Origin: Baylisascaris procyonis
Taxonomy: Eukaryota > Nematoda > Chromadorea > Rhabditida > Ascarididae
Assembly (NCBI GenBank): GCA_037389465.1
Contig: JAZARR010000078.1
Span: forward strand, 3,658,001-3,722,000
DNA: 64,000 nucleotides
Reading direction: 5' to 3'
In this document: piece by piece, positions 15,261-28,100 of the stretch
How positions within the stretch are numbered: the stretch's first letter is position 1
Layout: each line of letters opens with the position of its first letter
Program-made: the position numbers and the translations under genes
The notes under the pieces: model-generated
Seen by the model: the letters and a program-made list of their open reading frames with translations, nothing else
What the model was told of the DNA's origin: nothing
Databases searched by the model: none

Positions 15261-16794
15261 TCAACGAACTCCGTTTCGAACTACTGGCTTGTGGTTTCAA
15301 AATTATTCACAATTTCGGAAAGCTCAAACGACGACCATGTTAATTGAAATCGAGAAATTTTAAATACCGGAAAATTTTGCTCAAAATTTCGATCTCAAGA
15401 TGGCACAATCGTGTTACTTACCTCCTTTCAATAATTAATCAAATAACTTCGTTGATGCAACGTTATGCGAACACTTCGCCGTATGATGCGTTGTGACTAT
15501 TCATTTCAACTATATAATTTTAGAGACTGGAAGTTTTTTGAAACTCATATAAAAGATATATGGTATATGACCTGTTTACATTACAAGTGCTTCAAATGAA
15601 ATTACTAGTAACATTTAGCAGCCTCTGATCATTTTATAATCAGTTTTACTATAGAACCGTGATAATGGATTACATATTGATAAGCGTCCCGTTTTGTGAT
15701 AACACGATCAGTATGGGTAAGTATTGTTTTTTTTCTTGAGAAATTACACATAGCACAAAGCAAAACATAGAGATCTGGAAAACCATATAAACATTGTCAA
15801 TAACAGTGCATAATCATCGACGAAAGACAATTCTAACGACAATTTAACGATAAAACGATCATTTGAGTGCTTTCTGAAGCAAAAAAAAAAAAAAATTCAA
15901 GGCAGTAACAACAATAATTTCAGATTCAATCAAGTTTTGAAGCAAAAAGCACCATTCAACATTACCTACATCTTGAATTTATATGTGCAAGAAATCTCCT
16001 CCTCTCTCTAGCAAAGCAGATGCGCCACATAGCACAATAGTGCAATTTCAGCGCCGAATCAAACAACTATACGATCCCTACTGCGGAAACAGCTAATTTC
16101 GAGATCAAAGTGGAATATTTCTATATCGAAATAAGTAAAGAATTTTTGAAAGTTTTAATTTTCAAGTAGTTCACAAAATCGGCGCCAACAATAACTCGCA
16201 ATGAACCATCTGATGTTCACAAGAATTAATTCCAGTATATTATTTAAATAAATTGTAAAATTCGTTCAATTCAAATAATGAGCAATATTTTATTAATTGA
16301 AAGATGTGGAAGCGTTGAGAGGTGCTCAAGCTAAAAACGGAAGGCAAATTGATAGAGAGTAGTAAAAGGTGAGCGATAAATCTCGACAATCAAATACAAA
16401 CAAATACACATGAAACAAATTATTACTTCCCAAAATATGCTCATAATAGACCAATTGATTAGTTGCGAAAATATTTGCATAAAAGCGTCATTAGCCACCC
16501 GTATAATGGACAACTATATACATCTGTGAGATTAATAAAAATTAATCAACGGCTCATTAATTAAGACACCACCTGATTACGATATTTAAGAAAAAAAAAA
16601 TGTCTTTTAGAACTTCATGGACAGTTATAAAGAAGGAATTTTTTTTTCCAATTAGTGAAAGAAAAATATCGTTGAAATTCTACAAAAGATGAGTGCAAAT
16701 TTTTTCAAAAATTCAAAAATATCATCGAACTTTTACAGTTAAAAGTGTAGTCGTGTGGCGTAGTAGACAACAAAAAAGAAAACGGGACCCTCAT

Positions 16795-19124
16795 TTAAAC
16801 AATAATTTCGCGCATCACTCGTCGACTACCATTGGCCATATATGACGTCTCATCGCTGTCTTCGTGAATGTCGTACATCGTTCCCTGTGGTGCATCTATG
16901 CTACCGCGATGTTCGCTCAGCGGTTGACCATCATGTGTTGTAAAACTGAACAAACAATGGCTTTATCTTAATCTATACGATAGAACAAATGCTTTAGGGC
17001 ACATCATGTGTTCACTTTTGATGATGATACCATGTATTCACCCTACAGGGCATTATACTGTACATTCACGATGAATATTGCATAGAAACTTCTGCATTAA
17101 TCTTCAAAATATGTTTATGCGTCCATTATATGCCAAAAAAAAATTACATTCGTAGGGCACTTACCCGTCGAAATAGACGCCATAATTTGGATTACTCTGC
17201 AAAGATGGTGGACCGGCGAATGAATCGTGCCCAGCAATAAATTGATTGTTATAATCGCAGAGATAAGGATCATTCGAATAATCATATGCATCATCATTTG
17301 TGCACCAATTGTCCACTCCAGTTTCACCACCACTTCTAAACGACAATTTGATTGTCACTATGGAAGTGCTACTAGCATACCAATACCATATTAATCGAAA
17401 CATTTGGATGATAGCAATTTCCTTCGTTCTCGTTGAATAAGTACTATACACTATAAGTAATATTACTACTACTATTATTCGCTACTACTACTGCTATCAA
17501 GAGCTAACAGAATATGCACTTTTGCAACCTTTTCCCATTATATAAATCAATGGGTTATCAGCAAACCAAAAAAGATGACTAATGGAATATGCATATTTTG
17601 GTTGCATTGACCATTCGTACAAGTACTCTGCAAAAAAACTACTGTCCCCTTTCGAATCAACCAGGTATGACTTTGTAAGTAAATATTTAAGCGAGTTAAA
17701 ATGTGAGACATCTTATAGATTTGGATGGAGTACCTAGAGGTTGATTTAGGAGATTATGGTTCCTATAGCATCCGCTACATCGACTGAATTTCTTAGTTTT
17801 AAGTTATGTGATCTCTATGCTCAAACTATCATAAAGATATAAAGAAACACACACGTACATATGCGTAGGCATTAACTCTTTTCGTTTGCTCTGCAAGTGC
17901 AACGTTGCGAAGGCGTACAAAAAGGGCAACAGGAAGCAGTTAAATGCATTTAAAAACGACAGAATTTTAGGCGAACTGAATTTGGAAACAAATATAAGTA
18001 TCACATGCAAAATTTATTAATTCTGCAAGCAATCGGTGACTATTTGATTTCGAAGTATAAAGCAAACGAGACAGTTTTCAACTGAGAAACAGCTGAAATA
18101 AAACGCCACGAAAAAGTTTAGCAATTGAGATCTCTTAACTTTTGATACCCTCACACATTCTTCTTTTCATCGATTGTCCTAGTGATCGATGACTTAATCG
18201 TCGCCCGATTTATTAATCGCCTAGAAGTTCAAGGAACTCCGACATAACGATGAAAAGATGTTCTAGAGATAAATTATTTTTCTAAAATTTATCATTGGAA
18301 ATGCATGCGCTAGTGATATCGTTAGCAGTAAAGATAAAGCTCACATAGGGTATGTTTGATTGTAGGTTGTTTGTTGATTTGCTGATGGAGTGCTATTGGG
18401 CAGAGAGCCAAGCGTAAAAATGCCACTATCAGTTTGCGAGCCGTGCACAATAGTGTTCTTCGTTTCCGATTGCGGAAGCGGTGCGCTCACAACGGGTCGC
18501 CTGCAAACGATCTGCCAGCTGAAGCCATGCGCTATGTGTCAGCCAACGCTCACTTCATGCTTCTGACCTAATCTCACTCATATTCTGCATACTTCAATGA
18601 CCCGAATCGATCAGTTGAATGCCGTAAAGCAGCACATAAAGCGAGCTCAAGCAAGCTGCTTGCGTTTAAACAACATTATTTCTTGTTTATTTTAACGTCA
18701 TAAAATATGATGAAAAACCAATAAATAAATGGCATGCTCTTGAAAAACATCATGAAGAAAGGCAATTCTTGACTCACAATTTTCGAAAAATTTCAACTTA
18801 TGAAACTTTGAATTTCAAAAAAGCAAAGCATGCGATGAAAATTAGAGCTTGAAAAAGAAATCAATTGACCTAGTTTCGTTGAATATCTTTAGGTATGCAT
18901 CATTGGAAGCCGTGCGATCTACTTAATCCTGAGAGGAAAAGACAGTAAAATAACGTACCTTTCTTCCGCAACAAAAGTCTTCTTGGTCTTTGCCGGTTTT
19001 GAAGGTGCATCACGTTTCGTGCGACAGCAAATGATAAGCAAAAGAACGAATAACACAACGATAAATGCACCAACACCTGCCGGAGCAGCGTATTTCCAAC
19101 CAGACGACACCAACGCTGATGACA
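16795..19124 (-). CDS. syg-2: SYG-2-like gene, exons 17-19: transmembrane segment and cytoplasmic tail
   Basis: Exon 17 (18959-19124) encodes APAGVGAFIVVLFVLLLIIC followed by CRTKRD, a single membrane span with a basic stop-transfer flank. Exon 18 (17165-17335) is acidic and rich in tyrosine and asparagine (DDAYDYSNDPYLCDYNNQ), and exon 19 (16795-16945) adds GTMYDIHEDSDETSY. These are candidate phosphotyrosine sites, by analogy with the nephrin tail; none is proven. The last residues are SRRVMREIIV and then the TAA at 16795-16797. EIIV fits a class II PDZ ligand (hydrophobic-X-hydrophobic at the end). Confidence 0.87.
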
Positions 19125-22100
19125 CTAAAATGTAAAATAAGTTAGGCATGTCTCTGCGAAATTGCACTTCAAAAATTATACCGATGAACTATATGATTAA
19201 TGAATTCCTAGGTACTAGCTTAATCCCCTTTTCATATCTATTCACTCAAATTCCAACTGAACGGATTCATTTCTTAAGAAAAAAGGTTGCACATATAGCC
19301 GATTAAAAGTCGATTTCATGTCGCGACATTACAAAAACTATTAAAGATTACATTTATTGGAAGCCATAAAATACGAAGCCTTATAACGATTCTATCATGT
19401 AATTATTTGAGATAAACAATCACCTAACACATCGGAACCTTCGGAGCACAAAGAAATATTTTGCTTATAGCAGAGGCGAGCTTTGAAGCGATTAGCAGAA
19501 TCAATGTCTGCAATTGGTCCTTTCGAGAAACAATCAACCGTTCGCCATATTGATCCACTGTCTGTCGTCCCCTTCGCATAGTCATCTCCAGCGCTAACAA
19601 ACAACATCAGACACAGACTCCGATTCGATTCCGGTGCCTGAAAGCTTTTCCTTTCCCTCTTCTTGAGTTTATGTACTCAAACGGTTATATTAAGCAAAAG
19701 CCCTCACGTACAGTCATTTGATGCGAATTTTATATTTAGTTTTTACACTTTCTTGATCATTCATAAGAAAGAACATTCATCCAAATGGAAATCAAACTGA
19801 AGTTTATTTAACACTGGCCATATTTCAGTAAATCACAGGTAAGCGTCCCGATAAAACTCAAAGAACAAGAGCAAGAATCTTATAAAATCACATAAACTTC
19901 AAACATATCGAATTATATGCTCAAACAACGTCAATAAACGAGAATCATTAGTGGCATATATGACTTTAAATGGGAATAAAGCAACTTGAGGAAGAGCCTT
20001 TTAATACTGAAACATAAAGTGCTGTCATTTTTTAAAAGCACTAGCAACTGCTAAATATAAGAACTGCTAAGCTCAGATTGAAGATCGAACCTCGAACTGG
20101 ATGGCTTTTTCGTCGGCGTTATAAAGCAGTGAATGTGGCCGTGGGATTTCGGATGTTTCGGTAACATCGGCAGTCGTAGCCGTCGTTATCGGCGTCCAGT
20201 CGCTTTCACCGAAAACATTTCTGGCACGCAGTCGAAGCCAGTAAGTACTTTGTGGCATTAAGTTAGTCATATTGAATACTGTAAATGTAGCCCATGCAAC
20301 TGATCTTCGAGAGCGTATTGTGAATTCACCTTCCTGCTAAAATTAGGCAGATTGAGAATGATGCACCTTAGACGTGTCTGCAATAAAAAAAAAAAAAAAA
20401 AAAAACTGGAAAACGTGTTGCCAGGCTTACGCACTAAGAGAAAAACCCACTGTGTGTCACCTTCAAAGCCACATATTCCGTACTAATCGCGAAACGGTAG
20501 AAGCTAGCTTTAGAGAGCTGCATAAGTTGGATGAAGTTGTTTCCTATGTTACATCCGGAAGGCTTAATCATCACCCATTATAAAAAAGTAATCTGGTAAA
20601 TCTATCGTTGAAAAATAGCGATAAGCAAGCATAAATTTTCTAAAATTTTAGAACTTTTATTGCTTACTTACCCCATCGTTTCCAATCGAAAATAGGAACG
20701 GAAATGTGCAAGAAAAGTTTCAATTTTCGTCGGTTTCCAAGCAAACTACAGTGAAGTAGAATTACTAACTAGCAGAGAGCGAAGCAAATCAAAACTGAGA
20801 GAGTTCAGGATTCTATCCTCAATGCATGAACGCCTAATAAATCTAGAATTTTTTTTTTTTTTTTTTTTTGATGGGTTATTCTGAGATTTCTGATAGGAAC
20901 TTTGAAAGGCCATTCTCATATGCGATAAGAACAACGACTGTAGTCTTGCCTACCCAGTAAAGCGTCTGTGTGGATGCATTACGTGTTCCGACTGTAATCG
21001 TGGTTGGTTCCGTACCATCCGGACTACCTTTCCAAGGATTAACCTTGCGATATTCGAATTGAAATTGTTGTTCCGCTCCACCGTTAAAGCCTGCACGCCA
21101 ACCAACCAGAAGCCATGTCGAAGAGAATGAGATTAGACGAACGTCACGTGGCGACTGCGGCTTTGCTAAAAATTTGCAACATCCTGGTCTGTTAAAGTAT
21201 ATCTTTGACTTAAAAAAGTGGCATCGTTCACTGCCTCACCCGCCCGATAGCTGATCTTCGCAAGTTTTTTGATAGCTGAGTTGCTGATCGGAAATAAACA
21301 TCAGCACAACTTCAGTAATATTCATTTGCGATGTGGTTATCGAAAGGATAATTACAAAGTTAGGTAGGAAAATTCAAATTTAGAGCTAAAAGCATAAAAT
21401 CGAATAGGATAATGAGATACTATCAAACTGGCTTTCGCAGACAATAAGTGGGTTGGCACTAAAAAAGCTTATCCATATACCTAACATTGAGATGGAAATA
21501 ATGCTCCCATGCACTGACGTTATTTCAGTTGCTATTATATCTTCAATGAATGGAATTTCAGATTTTTGAAAAGTGATGTAACAAACTAACTTTTCGACTG
21601 CAGTTTGATGATCACATCAGCTTTTGAACCTAATCCATTCGCAACTCTGCATAAATATGAGCCGTGATCATATTCCGTCAAATCTGAAATTGTCAATATC
21701 GATTCGTATTCGTCGATCTTCTTTGGAATTGGTGATGCACGAATCGCATATCGTCCTTCACCATCACGAATTTCTGTCGAATTTCGCATCCATATAAATT
21801 TTGGCCGTGGACGTGATGAAGCGAGGCAACTTATATGTGCCTGAAATAATGGTCTATTGAAAAAAGGCTATTTGAAAAAGGCAAAAAAGGCTTAAAAACG
21901 ATGATATTAATTGAATTTTTTACATACACATATTAAAACGCTCATAAGTGACGTACCGTCGATGAAACGTCTGCTGCTGCCAGTGCATCCGTTGGATATC
22001 GTTCATTGAGGATGACTGGCTCATGGATCACGTTCACCAGCACCCACGAACTAGCCACTTGGTCTTGCACTCCATTCTCTGCGATGCACGAATAATTACC

Positions 22101-25100
22101 CTTATCGTTCCACAGTAATGCTTCAGCGAATTTTAAAGTCGACACGATAGGAATCGAACAAAATTCACCTTTGGAGCAACTGAAATAATTTTTCGCATTT
22201 TATCGTCTAAGTCTAAAATTTTTTCTTCACAACTAGCTCGTATAGCTGAGAGAAAAAAAAAGAGTTTCATAAGGAAGTCATTGATTGCAGCAATCAGCCA
22301 ATGCATAAAATAATGAATTAATAATTTTTGCGGTTCACATAAATGAAATATTCTTACTTGCCTATCTATTTAACAGTCAAAATAATAGGTCGATAGATTA
22401 TATACTGAAACAACAGCTGTACAGATAGAGATGTACGTCAGCTTCCTCAACAACACTCACGATTAGCCGCTTATGAAACATACGAATATTACCGACCTGT
22501 TGGTGCGTTGCTCTGAACGCACATAATAGTGCGATTCATCCGTACTAGTAATATCATTTCCGTCTTTCTTCCACTTTATAATTGGTGCGGGATAGCCTTG
22601 AGCTTCACAAAACATCGAGACTGCAGCCTCACCAGCGTTGAAGACTCGGTTGTCAGGAAGTGGGCGAATGATTTTAGCTGGCTCAATCACCTGTAATACC
22701 GCTTGAAGACTTCACTGAACTAGTTATAGTTGTTCATTCTCTTCTGCTACGTGAGTACTTCATTTGAAATTCCTAGCTTCCTATATGATTAATCACCTTT
22801 GAGAACGCTTTCCCCGAGTGTTTTCTTCATTCGTTTTGAGAGAACTCGCATGAAATGTCATTTACTGGCAATGTGATGAGAGGTACGATGGACCGAAGGC
22901 AATGGAATTTGAACGTCTTCGCTCTTGATCATAGCAGGAGAACGTTTTTCTAGCCCTTTTGAAATTTTTGAATTTTATTTTCTATGCAAATATGGCTTTA
23001 TTTTTGAGAACGGGTTTACATAAAGTGTTCTGTCAATTTATCTTGGTTAAAAAAAAATTTTTCCGCCACCCATCTTCAACTTCACTTCATCATTCATCAG
23101 AGCGCAAGGCTTTCAGGATTTTGAATACGCTATCACCCCTGAAAACAGGCACAGCATTGCCAAATACGACGGAACAGAATAATTGAAACCTGAAGAACGA
23201 AGACACCCTCTTCACCATCTCCGATTTTGTTGTATGGCATACAGCGGTATTCCCCATTGTCGGCGATTGTTGCATGCTCAACGGTCAACGTACTTCCGTC
23301 AAGTGAACCATATGTTCCTCCAGTCGCTGGCGATGCCCAACGATATTCAGCTTGCGGACTGCCCACATCGTCAGCGCGACACGTGAGTTTAGCATGCCCA
23401 CCCACGACGATTGATGAGCTGGAACCAGTGATCACGGCACGGCTTGGTCGTCGAAGTACCTGCACGATGAACAGAATTGCCACGTTCAGAACATCAGTGC
23501 AAGTCTGGCTAGCTATATCATTTTTACAAGAGCTTTGGGCAGAAAGGAGTGCTATGATACAGAACGAGCTATATCGCTTTTCGAATTAACATTACGATCA
23601 GAGATGGCCAACCAGTCGTATTCACTGGTATTGGTATTTCAAAAGTTAAATAAACAGCAAAAAATGCTGTCTTTAGCGAGGAATTTTGAACCATGATCGA
23701 GGTTTTCGAATTTAACTTTCAGAAATCCAACTGGAAAAATAATACATTTGGAAAGAACATACATCAACTAAAGTTACAGCTTGACCGCTGCGCACAACCG
23801 AGCCCGTTCTTGCATTGAAAACAGTCAACGTGTTTGTCGCCGAACATGTATAGTTGCCTGAATGTGACCTGAAACAACGGATTTCACTGCAAGCAAAGGG
23901 ACATGATCTGAGGCATCAGCTCGAGCTTTCTCCTCGACCCCCTGTGAACAAAAGATCAGATGGAAAGAGACTTTGTTACATTATTGGAATAAAAAAGCAA
24001 ATTTATCTTTACACATTAGTTCATTTTCTCTTATTATTTGAGCTAATGATTTCAACGATGGCGCGAAAACAGTGAGGAGTTCTGAGAACCTCAAGATAAA
24101 GAAATGAAAAATTACAATCAAAACAGAACAATGATTTTGCGAAATCAATCCGTCAAACTTAAACCAGATAGACAAAATCAGCGCAATATAATACGATAAC
24201 TTGGAATAGCGAAAATTAAAAACCAAAACAAAACGAAAATATCTACTTTGTTACTGAGTCGATTGCAAAACGAGCGCCTTTATGAACGATTCCGTTAGGA
24301 CCTGACCAAGAAACGCTGTCTGGCGCAGGATTGGCATCGACCACACATTCCAAAGTTATCGAATCTCCTTCTGCCGGATTCAGCACTTCCTGCAATTACC
24401 ATAATCTTAATAAATACGTCGTTAGAGTGATCAGGAATTTAACACCGAAGTAATGTTGTTATAAATTTCTTTCACAAGTCTAACACTGTAGTTCCTATAC
24501 GTACTGATCTCAGCTGGAGATTAAAATTTACGCTTCGAGATCCTCATCGAAAGTCGTTCGAAGGAAAGAAGGGGGCATTGAATATATTGAACACGAACAA
24601 CAGTCTATTTTCGTCTGCATCCACTTTTGAAAATCTACACTTGCCGCTCACTACAATACCACTGAATAACCTTGTTGAGAACATGAGGCTTTACGAATGA
24701 CATTCAAGCGTTAAGGACCTTAAAAGTGGAACTAATGAAAATTCAATTCCATACTCGTAGATGATATATTGAAGGAAATTAAAGACAGTGAAAACTTTCT
24801 AAAATTTGTTATGTACCTTGAATATAAAATATCAAAAATTTGAGGGGGTACCTTGACTTTTATAAGAGGACCATATAGAACATTCAACGTTAGCTTATCA
24901 ACTCCACTCTCCACTGAGTTGATCGCCGTGCAACGGAAATCGCCTGCATGTCGTTTCTCAGCAATAAATTGCCAAGTGGCAGCCGGAAATCGTTCACCTG
25001 AAATATTGGTTGCTGCAACGTTAAAATATTTCATTGAGAAAGACAACAGCGAAGCACTCAAATAAGCGACAAATTTACAAACGAAAAGCTTGCAACGATA

Positions 25101-28100
25101 TGAAGCGTCATTCATGTATTTCAAAGAATTCCAGTTTATTACGCACCTTCCACACAGTATTGCCTCAACACCGTCACCCCAATTAACAAACAGTTGCCTG
25201 ACAAGACGAAAGAATGCACAGTGATATAGTGTGGAACTTGGAGTGCATAAAAACTCACCAGTTGCAACATGGTACCATTCGAATTGAGAAGGAGGAGGAT
25301 TACCATCTGCCGTACATGTCAACTCGACTTTTTCACCTTCTTCGACGTTGTATTCCGGTACAGGGCCAGCCTGCACTCGTGGCCCGTAGAGCACCTTAAA
25401 CGAGAGCGATTTATATCCTCTTGTGATGTTTGCAATGAATTTTTGCATATTCTAGCACCTCTTTAGTGTTTAAACATTTCAAGTTAGCAGTTACAAATGA
25501 ACTGTATCGCTATCACATAATATTAACGCTACTGAAGCAGTTCGACCTTTAATGAGCTCTATTTCAACGAAGAGAGAATCAAGGTGGTTGACTGAAGTAA
25601 TCATCTATTACATTCATCAAAATAGTCGGAAAAAAATTTGAATTTTTTGCGCAGTACCTGTCTTAGCGTCCAGTTAGGTAATTTCTGTTACTCATCCATC
25701 AACCCTTTAAAGACACACATTTTTATGATTTCGCCTTTCTATGTTAAGTGAATTGCCGATCCTGTGGTTCAAAATTCTAGCAGTTTTTGAAGCAAATCTG
25801 ACATATGCGCTCATTAAACGAGTGTGAAACAGCTAGAGGAAATTATGAAGTGCAAAATGTGAACATATGGCGTTTCACATTTGATAATCTTCTTCGGAAC
25901 GCTAAGTTCGGACACCTAAAAGAAATGGTGCTCGTTATGCGCACCATAAAGAATTGCGCTATCGTTTGCGCATAATGTGCTATTGACCTTCATAGACGCA
26001 CAATCGTTGATTGCCCAAAGGCCCAAAAATATCGCCATAGTTTTATGATCGCAATGTAAATAAGAGATGGCGGCTAACAAATAGCAACGCCTTCCACAAA
26101 TCGAAAGTGAACTTAGAAGGGCGTAAATGAATACTCGTTTGTTGAAGCAGCGGTGATTAAATTCAGAACCATGCGTACCTAAAGATTATGGTAAAATAAC
26201 GTTTTAAGTTAACTGAATAAGAGCGATTAGCAATGCTAGAGTAGTTAAGTTTACTTTACTTCGCTTCATTCTATTTTACTTCAGATTAGCTAATTAGGAA
26301 TATAGAAAGATATACGTTGAGACGATTGGTGATGACCGATTTGTACTCTCCTTTTGGCAATGCTTGATTCCATACCCGACAACTCAAATATGCATCGTTG
26401 TCATACGCACCAGCACGCCACCTGAACTCAATAATTCATGTTAACGATGAGCAGAAAAAAAAACACTGGAAGAGATTGCCACCTATTCCCATCTGTTAAA
26501 ATATCATTCAGCCACTATCTATTTACCGTCTGAAAAGATTAAATCTCCAATCTTCTCTTGTAGCTTTAATTTCACCTTATAATATATTCCTTTTATTCAA
26601 CGCATTAGCCAACATATTGAAAAATGGTTAGCATCTTTGCCACCGTTACCTTAAGTACGTAATGACCGATCGTCAAGAAATCGTTTCGTAAAAATGGAGC
26701 AGATAAACCAATTTCAAATAGAAACACATTTTTTTAGTAACAGTGTGGCTGAATTTGATGTGATATAAGCATGTTATATTAGTGCAACGCCATGAAACAT
26801 TTTAGGCATTTCAGAGCTAACAACGTTGCACAATTTCCAGAGAAGGAGCAAAGGAATGATCCGAAGCGATAGCACCTTAGTAAGAATGAAATTATTAAGG
26901 AATGTACTAAATCAACATACTGTAAAAGAGAGAACGATGGTTGATTTGGTGAAGTGGCATTTCTTTCCTGATGCCATCCTTCAGGCACAACCGTATTATT
27001 GTTGAAAATCCAACTAAACGACGGTGGTGGATTGCCGGAAGATGACTGACATTCAATTGAAACAAGTTCGTTCTCATGTATCGCTCCCGATGGCTGTCGT
27101 GTTATAACCGGCTTTTCTGGTGGTACTAAACAATGTCCATTAGTTGAGTGTAATTTCTTGTTCAGTGATTAATAAATTTAAGAGTGTTGGAAAAAATACT
27201 GAAATAATTTCCAACTATTTTCTTACTTGGTTTCTTTCAAAAAAAAGTGCCCCTTTGAGACTTACTTCATCTGTCAATAATTCCAAGTGTAGAGTATTTT
27301 TGGCTAAAAATAATAATCCCCTTCGTTTCCTCTTATTTTCGCTAAGAAAGCAATGTATATGCGCAACGTATGATTCCAATTACTGTGCTCTAATCGGTAA
27401 AATGCTTCCTTCTCAACTCCACAATATCACCAATGAAACGAGCAATCGCATGAATTGTATTCATGTTCGCCAAGCCATTGCAAGGTTAGGTAGCTAGGTC
27501 AGGCGCTATCCCAATAATAAGAGCGTAATTTCGCGACTACCAAATTAATATGTAGCACTAATTTGACTACATGAATAGCTACACATGCATCACGCAGCGT
27601 TAATTAACGGTGACCTATTGTTGTTGGCGCACAACCAGTAATGACGATTAATCTCAGCTAGAACTCAACGTTGTGTTCATATATCATATGCATATCTACT
27701 AAGTTGCCTATCTATCGTTTCTCTTTTTGACGTTCCAATGTTCGTTTTACGCATAAATCGACGTGTAATTATGAGACTATTATTCGAAAATTGCTTGCGA
27801 ATTTCGATTGTTCAATTATTGTTGAGAAACGTGATACTTTATATTGGGGAAAAAAATAATTTCCACTCTTTTCACTGAAATTTACATCCTCTCATAAGAT
27901 GATCGAACGATACGAATGAATGCCCCAACAAGAACTAATGTGTTGTGTGTTCTATAGCGGAACTCATTTCATCAATCGTTCTCATAGAGAAATGAGAAAT
28001 TACACCATATTGAAAGCGAATCGGCTAATTATATTGGCAATTATTGTCGGTTAATAATATCAATTTATGTCATATTAAGGCGATAAAAAAAAAGTTAGAA

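Larger units (their letters stand above)
1..16794. other. Gene-poor stretch, no supported coding gene
   Basis: Mostly AT-rich sequence with A and T homopolymers. Open frames of 60-144 codons occur (for example 6643-6954 and 14266-14700 on the plus strand), but none shows a recognisable motif or a consistent exon structure. GC-richer islands stand out at about 900-1320, 6580-6960, 7290-7780, 11400-12200 and 14240-15310. They look like remnants of dispersed repeats rather than exons. A CT dinucleotide run is at 13552-13567. Part of it may be the 3' flank of the SYG-2-like gene. Confidence 0.5.

Noticed and set aside
20337..20953. GTAAGT-type donor near 20660 on the minus strand as an extra exon between the FN3 exons
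   Set aside because: Exons 14 and 15 already join in phase to complete the FN3 fold, and no acceptor-bounded open frame fits.
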